From an uncultured Tateyamaria sp. (GTDB lineage: Bacteria > Pseudomonadota > Alphaproteobacteria > Rhodobacterales > Rhodobacteraceae): a stretch of DNA of 64,000 nt. The notes beneath the pieces are model-generated. The model was not told where the DNA came from. It saw nothing but the letters and a program-made list of their open reading frames with translations, and made no database searches. Positions 25,889 to 33,900 of this stretch are shown here, in pieces. A program made the translations under genes and the position numbers. The stretch covers positions 228,501-292,500 of the forward strand of contig NZ_CANMBJ010000006.1 in assembly GCF_947496075.1 (NCBI RefSeq). The letters run 5' to 3'. Position 1 is the stretch's first letter; every line of letters begins with the position of its first letter.

Positions 25889-25908
25889 GCGGCGGCATCT
25901 GTCGCCGC
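25889..25908 (+). terminator. Hairpin between binding-protein and LivF-like genes
   Basis: GCGGCG-N8-CGCCGC, a 6-bp GC stem 12 bases after the stop of the binding-protein gene. No T run follows. Probably an mRNA-stabilising or weak termination element. Confidence 0.35.
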
Positions 25909-25944
25909 TGGGACCCATGAGTATTTTGACAGGACAGGTGGCCC

Positions 25945-26769
25945 ATGCTGGATGCCCAGGCACAGACCGAGACCGTTCTAGAGGTTAACAATATCGAGGT
26001 GATCTACAACCACGTGATCCTCGTGTTGAAAGGCGTCAGCCTCAAGGTGCCCAAGGGCGGCATCACCGCTTTGCTGGGCGGCAATGGCGCAGGCAAGACC
26101 ACCACTTTGAAAGCCATTTCGGGCCTGCTGGCGTCTGAACGCGGTGAAGTGACCAAGGGGTCGATTCACTATCACGGCGAAAACACGGCCGAGAAGGACC
26201 CCGCCGATCTGGTCAAGCGCGGTGTCGTACAGGTGATGGAGGGCCGCCACTGTTTTGAGCACCTCACCGTTGAGGAAAACCTGCTGACCGGTGCCTATAC
26301 CCGGACCGACGGCAAGGGCGCCGTCGCTGCTGATCTTGAGATGGTTTACAATTACTTCCCGCGGCTACGTGAGCGCCGAAAAAGCCAGGCGGGCTACACC
26401 TCTGGTGGTGAGCAGCAGATGACCGCGATTGGCCGGGCACTGATGTCCAAGCCCGAGACGATCCTGCTGGACGAGCCGTCGATGGGGCTGGCGCCGCAGT
26501 TGGTCGAACAGATTTTCGGGATTGTGAAGTCTGTGAACGAGAATGAAGGCGTGACCTTCCTTCTGGCCGAGCAGAACACAAATGTGGCCCTGCGTTTTGC
26601 GCATTATGGCTACATCCTCGAATCCGGTCGTGTCGTGATGGACGGCCCTGCCGCCGAACTGCGCGAAAACCCGGACGTCAAAGAATTCTATCTCGGCATG
26701 TCGGATGAAGGGCGCAAATCCTTCCGCGACGTGCGGTCGTATCGCCGCCGCAAGCGGTGGCTGAGCTAA
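25945..26769 (+). CDS. Branched-chain-type ABC transporter ATP-binding protein (LivF-like)
   Basis: 274 residues. Walker A LGGNGAGKTT, LivF-type GVVQVMEGRHCFEHLTVEEN, signature YTSGGEQQMTAIGRAL, Walker B ETILLDEPSMGLAPQ, switch region FLLAEQNTNVALRFA. The C-terminus is extended by a basic tail (SYRRRKRWLS) beyond the usual LivF end. Second ATPase of the importer. Confidence 0.94.
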   Translation: MLDAQAQTETVLEVNNIEVIYNHVILVLKGVSLKVPKGGITALLGGNGAGKTTTLKAISGLLASERGEVTKGSIHYHGENTAEKDPADLVKRGVVQVMEGRHCFEHLTVEENLLTGAYTRTDGKGAVAADLEMVYNYFPRLRERRKSQAGYTSGGEQQMTAIGRALMSKPETILLDEPSMGLAPQLVEQIFGIVKSVNENEGVTFLLAEQNTNVALRFAHYGYILESGRVVMDGPAAELRENPDVKEFYLGMSDEGRKSFRDVRSYRRRKRWLS

Positions 26770-26781
26770 GGGAGAGTTGCG

Positions 26782-27162
26782 ATGAAACACGTCATTCTGT
26801 CTGCAGTGGCGCTGCTGATGGCAGGTGCCGCCTGGGCGCAGGACATCCAGCGCGAGGAACTCCGTCGCGCCGATGTGCCGGGGTCCGACACGATGGAAGT
26901 TGTCGTGACACGACTGACTGTGCCCGTCGGCGCGACCATCCCGCTGCACACCCATCCCGGTGACGAACATGCCATCGTGATGACAGCCGCCCGGGCTGAA
27001 GCGCCCAACGGGAACATTGTCGAATTCGCCATCGGCACGCCGCTCTACTTCCCAGAGGGACAGGTGCATGGCGGTCTGACCAATGTGGGCGACGAACCCA
27101 TGGTGGCCATCACTACCCACGTGGTGCGCAAGGGCGAACCGCTGACCGTTCTGGCCAACTGA
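26782..27162 (+). CDS. Secreted cupin-domain protein
   Basis: 126 residues with signal peptide MKHVILSAVALLMAGAAWAQ. The mature domain is a small cupin: metal-type motif GATIPLHTHPGDEHAIVM with two His and a Glu, then PLYFPEGQVHGGLTNVG supplying a later His. Periplasmic. It could bind a metal or a small acid; no catalytic role is evident. Lies 12 bp after the LivF-like gene and two bases before the next gene, so it belongs to the transporter operon. Confidence 0.85.
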   Translation: MKHVILSAVALLMAGAAWAQDIQREELRRADVPGSDTMEVVVTRLTVPVGATIPLHTHPGDEHAIVMTAARAEAPNGNIVEFAIGTPLYFPEGQVHGGLTNVGDEPMVAITTHVVRKGEPLTVLAN

Positions 27163-27163
27163 G

Positions 27164-27451
27164 ATGGACAAGGTCGCCTGCCGCACCCCCGCCGAAGGGC
27201 GCGATGGGGTCACGAACATCCCGGCGTGGAAGTTCGACGCGGTGCGCGGCGCGATCCTCGGGGCCTTGGACGGTGGCCCGATCCTTTACAAGGACCTCAA
27301 CGCGGCGGTGCAGGCGCGACTGGATGACCAGACCCTCGCTGACCTCGGCAAACTCGGCTGGCACGTAGTGACCGTGAAACTGGAACTGGAAGTGCGGGGC
27401 GAGATCGAACGCCTCGATGTCAAAGGTCCGCAACAGATCAGAGCGGTATGA
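27164..27451 (+). CDS. Small DUF6958-like protein
   Basis: 95 residues, cytoplasmic. AWKFDAVRGAILGALDGGPI, then LGKLGWHVVTVKLELEVRGE and IERLDVKGPQQIRAV look like a small winged-helix fold ending in an Arg-rich wing; I recall this layout as DUF6958, but the name is from memory. Overlaps the next ligase gene by four bases. DNA binding is possible but not shown. Confidence 0.65.
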   Translation: MDKVACRTPAEGRDGVTNIPAWKFDAVRGAILGALDGGPILYKDLNAAVQARLDDQTLADLGKLGWHVVTVKLELEVRGEIERLDVKGPQQIRAV

Positions 27452-28662
27452 AAGAGATGCTGGACAAAGTGTATTACGACGATCTGGAAACACGCTCGAC
27501 CGACGCGCGGCATACGGCCCAGCTTGAGGCGGTGAACGCTCAGCTGGCCCGCGTGGCCGAGGCGGCTGGCAACTGCCTGCCTGATATCGGCAAGCTCAAA
27601 TACCTCGACGACCTCGCCCACTTGCCGGTTCTGCGCAAATCCGAACTGGCGAAGTGGCAGGCGGAAAAGCCGCCCTTTGGTGGACTGCCGGTGTCCAATG
27701 TCGCCCATATCTTCCAATCCCCCGGCCCGATCTACGAACCGGGCGGCATCAGTCATGACTGGTGGCGCATGGGCCGGTTCCTGCACGCGGCAGGCTTTGG
27801 TCCGGGCGACGTGGTGCAGAACTGCTTTGGCTACCATCTGACGCCTGCGGGTATGATCTTTGAAAACGGTGCACGTGCCGTAGGGGCCAAGGTGTTGCCT
27901 GCTGGTACAGGGCAGACCGAACTCCAAGTGACAGCTGCGCGAGACGTAGGCACCACGGCTTACGCAGGGACGCCAGACTACCTGAAAATCATCCTCGACA
28001 AGGCGGACGAGATGGGTGTGACGCTTGGGATTACGAAGGCAGCTGTGGGTGGCGGTGCGCTCTTCCCGTCGCTGCGCGAGCACTACAAAGATCGTGGCAT
28101 CACCTGCATGCAATCCTACGCCACAGCGGATCTGGGCAACATCGCTTATGAATCCTCGGCCCTCGAAGGGATGATCGTGGACGAAGGGGTCGTTGTCGAA
28201 ATCGTCACTCCCGGTACAGGTGACCCGGTGCCCGAAGGTGAGGTCGGCGAAGTCATCGTGACCTCGCTCAATCCTGACTACCCGCTGATCCGCTTTGCCA
28301 CTGGCGACATGAGTGCCATGCTGCCCGGACACAGCCCATGTGGCCGGACCAATATGCGGATCAAGGGCTGGATGGGCCGCGCCGATCAGACAACAAAGAT
28401 CAAGGGTATGTTCGTCCGCCCCGAACAGGTAGCGGCATTGGTGGCCAAGCACCCCGAGGTCACCCGCGCCCGCGTTATCGCGCGGCGCGACGGCGAACAG
28501 GACGCAATGACAGTCCAGCTGGAAAGCCCGGGCGGAGATCAGGCAACCTATTCACAATCCGTGATCGACACCCTCAAGCTCAAAGGCACAATCGAGGTGC
28601 ACGCCCCGAACACCTTGCCCAAGGACGGCCTCGTGATCGAGGATCAGCGCAGCTACGACTAG
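27448..28662 (+). CDS. Phenylacetate-CoA ligase family AMP-binding protein
   Basis: 404 residues, a member of the PaaK-like branch of adenylate-forming enzymes, slightly shorter than PaaK (about 430). Features: HIFQSPGPIYEPGGISHDWW in place of the standard SSGTTG loop, the aromatic-rich central segment DVVQNCFGYHLTPAGMIFEN, YATADLGNIAYES (equivalent to the YG-S-E box), and RFATGDMSAMLP followed by IKGWMGRADQTTKIKGMFV for the adenylate and hinge. It probably activates an aryl or short acid taken up by the transporter. Its stop codon overlaps the convergent DUF1428 stop within the palindrome CTAG. Confidence 0.88.
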   Translation: MKEMLDKVYYDDLETRSTDARHTAQLEAVNAQLARVAEAAGNCLPDIGKLKYLDDLAHLPVLRKSELAKWQAEKPPFGGLPVSNVAHIFQSPGPIYEPGGISHDWWRMGRFLHAAGFGPGDVVQNCFGYHLTPAGMIFENGARAVGAKVLPAGTGQTELQVTAARDVGTTAYAGTPDYLKIILDKADEMGVTLGITKAAVGGGALFPSLREHYKDRGITCMQSYATADLGNIAYESSALEGMIVDEGVVVEIVTPGTGDPVPEGEVGEVIVTSLNPDYPLIRFATGDMSAMLPGHSPCGRTNMRIKGWMGRADQTTKIKGMFVRPEQVAALVAKHPEVTRARVIARRDGEQDAMTVQLESPGGDQATYSQSVIDTLKLKGTIEVHAPNTLPKDGLVIEDQRSYD

Positions 28663-29015
28663 TCCGTTATCAGCACGGGCGCGAAGCCGCCAAAGATCAT
28701 GCGCTGCCCGTCAAAGGGCATTGGGTTCTGGTCGGGCGACATGCGCGGGTCATCCATGACCTTGGCCCAGGCCGCATCCCGCGTGTCCTTGTCGGGCCAA
28801 ATGATCCAGCCAAGGCACACCTTTTCCCCTTCCTTCACGGCGACAGCCTTGTGCATTGAGGTGACTTCACCCTCGGGCACATTGTCCTCCCAGGCGTCGA
28901 CAATGACATCGGCGCCGTATTCCTTGAATAGGGCGTGCTGGTCCTTGAGCCACGCAACATAGGTGTCGCGGTCTTCTGTACGCACGGGGGCCATGAAGCC
29001 ATCAATGTATGACAT
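28659..29015 (-). CDS. DUF1428 family protein (YbaA-like)
   Basis: 118 residues from ATG 29015 with AGGAG upstream. MSYIDGFMAPVRTEDRDTYV, then WEDNVPEGEVTSMHKAVAVK and VCLGWIIWPDKDTRDAAWAK and a PFDGQRMIFGGF ending define DUF1428, a ferredoxin-like fold family (dimeric alpha-beta barrel) with no known reaction. Soluble. It closes against the ligase operon tail to tail. Confidence 0.9.
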   Translation of the reverse strand: MSYIDGFMAPVRTEDRDTYVAWLKDQHALFKEYGADVIVDAWEDNVPEGEVTSMHKAVAVKEGEKVCLGWIIWPDKDTRDAAWAKVMDDPRMSPDQNPMPFDGQRMIFGGFAPVLITD

Positions 29016-29162
29016 AACGCGTCTCTCCTGCTTGGTGTGCCCTGAGCATATCAGATGTTGCGCATGTTTCGGGGCGCCTTGCTCCAAGGCGGGCACGCCA
29101 AAGGGCTGGAAACCCGATAGAAAACGTAAGATAACCCGACAATCGCAGATGCAGGGTATCAC

Positions 29163-30821
29163 GTGGCGCTGACCTCATTCTTCCAGTCCGACGCACCAAA
29201 AGGTGCCGCACCCCGTGCGCTGTCCATCATGGGTTGGACCGTCGCGCTGATCTGCCTTCTGCCCATGCTTGCGGTGGCTCTTGCTGCGCTGACGGGCGGA
29301 ACGGATACGCTGACGCATCTGCTCTCGACAGTGTTGTGGCGCTACACGGGCAATACGATCCTTTTGGTAGTCCTCGTGTCCACCGGAACCTTCGCCATCG
29401 GTGTGGGTGCGGCGTGGCTGGTCACGATGACCCGCTTTCCCGGTGCGCGCCTGTTCGAAATTGCGCTGGTATTGCCTCTCGCCTTTCCGGCTTACGTGCT
29501 GGCCTATGCCTACACCCATATCCTCGATCACCCAGGGATCGTGCAGACAACCTTGCGTGACGTAACGGGCTGGGGACCACGCGACTACTGGTTCCCCGAA
29601 ATCCGTTCTCTGGGCGGGGCGGCGGCCATGCTTGTGCTTGTGCTCTATCCTTACGTCTACCTGCTCAGCCGCGCGGCCTTCCTGCAACAAAGCGGGTCGA
29701 CCTTCATGGCGGCGCGTGCGCTCGGATCCCGCCCGCTGGTGGCCTTCTTTCGGGTCAGCCTGCCACTTGCGCGCCCGGCCATCGCCGCGGGTGTCCTTCT
29801 GGCGGTGATGGAGACGATCGCCGATTTCGGCACCGTCGCCTATTTCGGCGTGCAGACCTTTGCCACCGGCATCTACACCAGCTGGTTCTCTTTGGGCGAC
29901 CGGGCCGGAGCCGCGCAACTGGCGCTGTGCCTCCTGTCCTTCGCGCTGCTACTGGCGATCCTCGAACGGATGCAACGGGGGCAGGCAAAGTACCACGATC
30001 CCAGCCGCGGACAACGGCACCACCCGCCGCTCAAGCTGACGGGGTGGTCGGCTGGGGCCGCCATCACGCTCTGCGGCATCCCGGTGCTTTTCGGCGCGCT
30101 CTTTCCCATCATCGCCCTGTTCAACATGGGGCTCGGGTCCGAGCAGGTGCTGACCAGCACACGGTATCTCGGCTTCATCCGCAACTCGCTTGTCCTGGCT
30201 TCCACCGCCGCGGTCCTGACGCTCGGGGCGGCCATAGCAGTTGGATACTACATGCGCAGCCGCCCGGGCCGGTCCTCGACAACAGCAGCCTATATCGCGC
30301 GGCTTGGCTACGCCGTGCCCGGAGGTGTCATCGCGGTTGGCCTGCTGGTGCCCTTCGCCGCCTTCGACAACGCGCTTGATGCCTGGATGCGGGCGACCTT
30401 CGACATCTCGACCGGGTTGCTGATCACCGGGTCGATCTGGCTCCTGGTCTTTGCCTACATGGTCCGGTTCCTCGCGGCCGCGCTGGGCGCTTATGAAGGC
30501 GGACAGGCGCTCGTGCACGCCAACATGGATGCCGCCAGCCGGTCGCTTGGCAAAGGCCCCTTTGCCACCCTGCGTCGCGTGCACCTGCCGATCCTCACGC
30601 CCAGCCTGCTGACAGCCCTGCTGATCGTCTTCGTGGATGTGATGAAAGAGCTTCCGGCCACCCTGATCATGCGCCCGTTCAACTACGACACGCTGGCGGT
30701 GCAGGCATACCGGCTTGCGTCTGACGAACGGCTGAACGGCGCAGCGGTGCCCAGCCTCGTCATCGTGGCCGTGGGCCTCTTGCCCGTGATCCTGATCTGC
30801 CGCCAGGTGGGGCGGCGATAG
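29163..30821 (+). CDS. ABC transporter permease, Fe(III)-type (FbpB/SfuB-like), orphan
   Basis: 552-residue inner-membrane protein made of two fused permease domains with about 12 helices, the layout of periplasmic iron importers. EAA loops: MAARALGSRPLVAFFRVSLP in the first half and ASRSLGKGPFATLRRVHLP in the second. METIADFGTVAYFGVQTF and DVMKELPATLIMRPFNYDTL are diagnostic for the Fe(III) family. Start taken at GTG 29163; ATG 29229 is possible. No ATPase or binding-protein gene is adjacent, so partners must lie elsewhere. Confidence 0.9.
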   Translation: MALTSFFQSDAPKGAAPRALSIMGWTVALICLLPMLAVALAALTGGTDTLTHLLSTVLWRYTGNTILLVVLVSTGTFAIGVGAAWLVTMTRFPGARLFEIALVLPLAFPAYVLAYAYTHILDHPGIVQTTLRDVTGWGPRDYWFPEIRSLGGAAAMLVLVLYPYVYLLSRAAFLQQSGSTFMAARALGSRPLVAFFRVSLPLARPAIAAGVLLAVMETIADFGTVAYFGVQTFATGIYTSWFSLGDRAGAAQLALCLLSFALLLAILERMQRGQAKYHDPSRGQRHHPPLKLTGWSAGAAITLCGIPVLFGALFPIIALFNMGLGSEQVLTSTRYLGFIRNSLVLASTAAVLTLGAAIAVGYYMRSRPGRSSTTAAYIARLGYAVPGGVIAVGLLVPFAAFDNALDAWMRATFDISTGLLITGSIWLLVFAYMVRFLAAALGAYEGGQALVHANMDAASRSLGKGPFATLRRVHLPILTPSLLTALLIVFVDVMKELPATLIMRPFNYDTLAVQAYRLASDERLNGAAVPSLVIVAVGLLPVILICRQVGRR

Positions 30822-30899
30822 GGCGCATGACACTTCTGCCTTCCGAAGCCGAGGGCGACTAGGCGCCCATTGCACAGAAACTTTGATCTGAGCCCGATA

Positions 30900-31022
30900 T
30901 CAGAGCTTCAAATAGGCCCAGTAGATGAACATGGCCACAAGGACCAGAACCACTTGCAGAAGCATGGCTTTGATCAAGAATTTCGAACGTTTCAGATCAG
31001 CGTCGACGTCAATCTTCTTCAT
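30900..31022 (-). CDS. 40-residue single-pass membrane peptide
   Basis: Short frame not usually called: start ATG 31022 with AGGAG nine bases upstream, stop at 30900. Charged N-terminus MKKIDVDADLKRSKFLI, then one hydrophobic helix (AMLLQVVLVLVAMFIYWAYL) and an immediate end. Typical small inner-membrane protein. It lies downstream of the cysteine hydrolase on the same strand, past a hairpin. Function unknown. Confidence 0.6.
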   Translation of the reverse strand: MKKIDVDADLKRSKFLIKAMLLQVVLVLVAMFIYWAYLKL

Positions 31023-31083
31023 GTTCTCTTACTCCTTGGGGATGCCACCGGCTGTGTCGCTAACTTTAATATGGTCGTGATGC

Positions 31084-31105
31084 CCGCCCCGCTCAAGCGG
31101 GGCGG
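31084..31105 (-). terminator. Strong GC hairpin after the cysteine hydrolase gene
   Basis: Perfect dyad CCGCCCCGCT-CA-AGCGGGGCGG, 21 bp beyond the stop of the minus-strand hydrolase. No T run, so factor-independent termination is uncertain; the 40-residue gene beyond it could still be read. Confidence 0.4.
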
Positions 31106-31125
31106 ATGCACATTGGGGGCGGTGA

Positions 31126-31965
31126 TTATGTCGCAGCCCTGATTTGTGCGACAGCTTCTTCCGTGCTCCAGACGGCATTGGCCATGTAACGGAAGTTGAT
31201 CAGGGCGGCGAGGTAACCGTCGCCCTCTGGCAACATCGCGGCCGCAGTTGCGTCGCGCACAACAGCAACCTCGAACCCGTCTTCAAGCAACTCACGCATG
31301 TGGCTTTCGGTGCAAAGGTTGGCCGACATCCCGGCAAGGATGACCTGATCCACGCCCTGTTTCCGCAATTGCAGTGACAGGTCGTTGGTGTCGTTGCCAT
31401 AGACCTTGTGGGGCGACGTAACGATGGTTTTGCCGTCCTCGATATACTTCTTGTACTGCGGCATCCAATCGGCGCCAGATCCTTCGAAGCCATCCAGGTT
31501 CAGCGGGCCTTTGCGGTCGAACATGCCGATCTTGTGCATCAGTTTTTCCAGCGCACCCTCGAATTTCCAACCGTGATCCGTCGGATAGTAGTAGTGCGGC
31601 GAAACAGCTGTGGTGATATCGGCGGCCTTTGCGGCCTTGAACAGCGTTTCGATATTTTCCACCGTGTTGTGCTCTGTCACGCTGGCACCAATGACACCCC
31701 ATGTCACACCCTTGGGGTGCAGGAAGTCGACTTGCGGGTCCGTCACAACAAGCGCTGCGCGCGACAGATCAAGTTTCATATTGGAAGGGGGCAGGGCGGG
31801 TTCGGCTGGATCGGCATAGGGATTGGCCTGCTGCGCGCTCGCGGAATGCGCTCCGACCGCCACAGACGCCGCAGTGGCTGTCGCGGCAACACCACCCCGA
31901 AGAGCCGCCCGTCGCGTGATGTTGGTGCGATCGTGTTTGTGATCAGGATCATTGCAGTTGCACAT
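31126..31965 (-). CDS. Tat-exported cysteine hydrolase (isochorismatase family)
   Basis: 279 residues. The N-terminus has a Tat-like motif (NITRRAALRGG) and hydrophobic AATATAASVAVGA before AxA, after an unusual Cys/His/Asp-rich leader (MCNCNDPDHKHDR) that may bind metal. The catalytic domain has the Asp in ALVVTDPQVDFLHP, a Lys in the TSPHKVYG region and the nucleophile Cys in LAGMSANLCTESHMRELLED. The family includes nicotinamidases, isochorismatases and carbamoylases; the substrate is unknown. Divergent from an AraC regulator that probably controls it. Confidence 0.88.
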   Translation of the reverse strand: MCNCNDPDHKHDRTNITRRAALRGGVAATATAASVAVGAHSASAQQANPYADPAEPALPPSNMKLDLSRAALVVTDPQVDFLHPKGVTWGVIGASVTEHNTVENIETLFKAAKAADITTAVSPHYYYPTDHGWKFEGALEKLMHKIGMFDRKGPLNLDGFEGSGADWMPQYKKYIEDGKTIVTSPHKVYGNDTNDLSLQLRKQGVDQVILAGMSANLCTESHMRELLEDGFEVAVVRDATAAAMLPEGDGYLAALINFRYMANAVWSTEEAVAQIRAAT

Positions 31966-32093
31966 TGGGTCATTCCTTCCGTTTCGCTTCGATGTTTCAT
32001 AGCTATGAAACGGACTGTGCCTTTGCGTCTTGAATACGTGCCCGAGGGGACTTTTAGGTGCCTTTTCGTCTGGTTTCCGGATACTGACGCCGC

Positions 32094-33005
32094 ATGAAGT
32101 ATGACCACATCTTCGATGAGCTGGACATCGCTACGGATCCGTTTGCGTTATGTGAACTGCGCGGGGCCTGCGACCTTGGGTTGGGGCGCGATGCCTCTGC
32201 TACCTTGCACTATATCTTGTCAGGTGAAGGTGAAATCAGCTTGCGCGACCATGAGCCAATCCAGGTGTCGCGCGGAATGCTTGTTTTTGTACCGGCTTTG
32301 CAAAGCCATGCCTTGCGCAGTTTTGGCGAGATCAATGATCCGGTGCCAGAATGCAATCCGGCTGATTTGAAGTTGGCCAGCCTGCTAGCTGGCACGGACC
32401 AAGCGGACACGGGCCAACTCACGGCTCTTTGCGCCCGCGTTACCGTCGGGTTGCGCGGAGTTGCGGACATTATTGACCTCATTCGCGAGCCAATGATCGA
32501 AGACGTGCCCTCGCCCAGTGAGGTACGCCCGACCTTGCAGGCCTTGCTGACCGAAATCTCATCCCCTCGACTGGGAAGCCGTGCAATGATCCGTGCGCTT
32601 TTGATGCAATGTATGATCGAGATGTTGCGCAAGCGGTTGGCCAAGGATGAAAGCTCGTTCAGATGGATGGCGGCGCTGGCCGATCCATCCATCTGGAGCG
32701 CGCTCAAGGTGATGCTGGACGCTCCAGGCAACAATCACACCGTTGAAAGCTTGGCCGGACATGTTCGTATGAGCAGGGCGGCGTTCGCCAAGCGCTTTGC
32801 CGGTGCCTATGGATCAGGGCCAATGGAATTGCTCCGCGACTTGCGCATGAATCGCGCGGGCCAGTTGCTCCGACAAACCGATTTGCCGGTTAAGCGCGTT
32901 GCAGATCTGGTTGGGTTCGCCTCACGCAGCGCCTTTACCCGCGCATTTGAGGCCAAGACCGGCCAGGCACCGCGCGATTTTCGCGCCTCACATCAAAACA
33001 AGTGA
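32094..33005 (+). CDS. AraC family transcriptional regulator (N-terminal cupin)
   Basis: 303 residues. N-terminal cupin sensor (residues ~10-190; ATLHYILSGEGEISL, RGMLVFVPALQSHAL) and C-terminal double helix-turn-helix (VESLAGHVRMSRAAFAKRFA; MNRAGQLLRQTDLPVKRVAD then LVGFASRSAFTRAFEAKTG). It is transcribed away from the Tat-exported cysteine hydrolase across 128 bp; by the usual rule for divergent AraC genes it likely activates that gene in response to a small molecule. Confidence 0.93.
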   Translation: MKYDHIFDELDIATDPFALCELRGACDLGLGRDASATLHYILSGEGEISLRDHEPIQVSRGMLVFVPALQSHALRSFGEINDPVPECNPADLKLASLLAGTDQADTGQLTALCARVTVGLRGVADIIDLIREPMIEDVPSPSEVRPTLQALLTEISSPRLGSRAMIRALLMQCMIEMLRKRLAKDESSFRWMAALADPSIWSALKVMLDAPGNNHTVESLAGHVRMSRAAFAKRFAGAYGSGPMELLRDLRMNRAGQLLRQTDLPVKRVADLVGFASRSAFTRAFEAKTGQAPRDFRASHQNK

Positions 33006-33198
33006 GAGCAGGCTATTCAGTGCCTTGCGGTATCAAAAAGATCAAATGCCAGCTGCCCGATAGCTCTTCATCATGACGTAGTCGCTTGCATGACGAAATG
33101 AACCGCAACGTGGTGCAAGGACAGGACAACCGGCGCTACGCAACACTTTTCACCCAAGGCTGATTGCGCCGTCGCACGGGGCAGAGGACACCTCCGCC

Positions 33199-33678
33199 TT
33201 ACGACAGGCAGTTTTGCAATTTGACCGTGGCCGCTCCGGAGGCGTCAAAGACCGCCGCCTGCCCGCCTGCGCGCAGCATGGCTCCGGCCATCTCTGACCC
33301 ATCCACCGTGATCTGGCGGGCGCTGGTCGTGTCGTCGATATCCGCAGTAAAGGCCCAGCTTGCCCCCGGTTCCACCCCATCCAGTGACATGGACAGAACA
33401 GTATCCCCATCCGTGACCTGAGAGGTGCGCGCTGTGCCGGATACCCATTCCAGCGGCTGGAACACTTCAACCCCGGCTCCTGCGCTCGTGGTGTCAAAGA
33501 TCAGCCCGGCAGGCGCTGCCCCAAGGTCGATCTGCACGTCCAATTGGTCCAATGCACAGGCCCCGTCATAGCTGATCGTAAAGCGATCCTTGGGCGCGCC
33601 GTCACGGAAACTGACAGTCAGATCAGCCATGGCAGCAGAGGGGAGGGCGATCAAAAGGGCAAGGGCAGCAAGGCGCAT
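33199..33678 (-). CDS. Secreted protein of the 'aggregation factor core' type
   Basis: 159 residues with signal peptide MRLAALALLIALPSAAMA. Mature part is acidic and beta-rich (SFRDGAPKDRFTISYDGACA ... WAFTADIDDTTSARQ ... QAAVFDASGAATVKLQNCLS) with a Cys near each end that could pair. From memory this is the family labelled 'aggregation factor core' in Rhodobacteraceae; the name is historical and gives no function. Stands alone. Confidence 0.7.
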   Translation of the reverse strand: MRLAALALLIALPSAAMADLTVSFRDGAPKDRFTISYDGACALDQLDVQIDLGAAPAGLIFDTTSAGAGVEVFQPLEWVSGTARTSQVTDGDTVLSMSLDGVEPGASWAFTADIDDTTSARQITVDGSEMAGAMLRAGGQAAVFDASGAATVKLQNCLS

Positions 33679-33875
33679 GGGTCAAGTCTCCGGATCAGGT
33701 ATGATCCCAGTGAACTAGCCTGACCTACGCCCCCGGCAAGCGACGGCGCCCCGTCGGGCACGAGTGTGCGATCAAAGTGGTTAAAATGCGCTACCACACC
33801 GCGCGGTGCGGCAGCGCCTTGTTTCGGCGTCCATTTTAGACACCGCTTGATATTCGGTATCCTCATCGCACGCCT

Positions 33876-33891
33876 TGTCCCCGCGGGGACA
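33876..33891. repeat. 16-bp perfect palindrome TGTCCCCGCGGGGACA, copy 2
   Basis: Identical to 6267-6282. Located just past the stop of the YghU-like gene in a 222-bp intergenic region that holds no gene. Confidence 0.7.
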
Positions 33892-33900
33892 GATCCGGGT

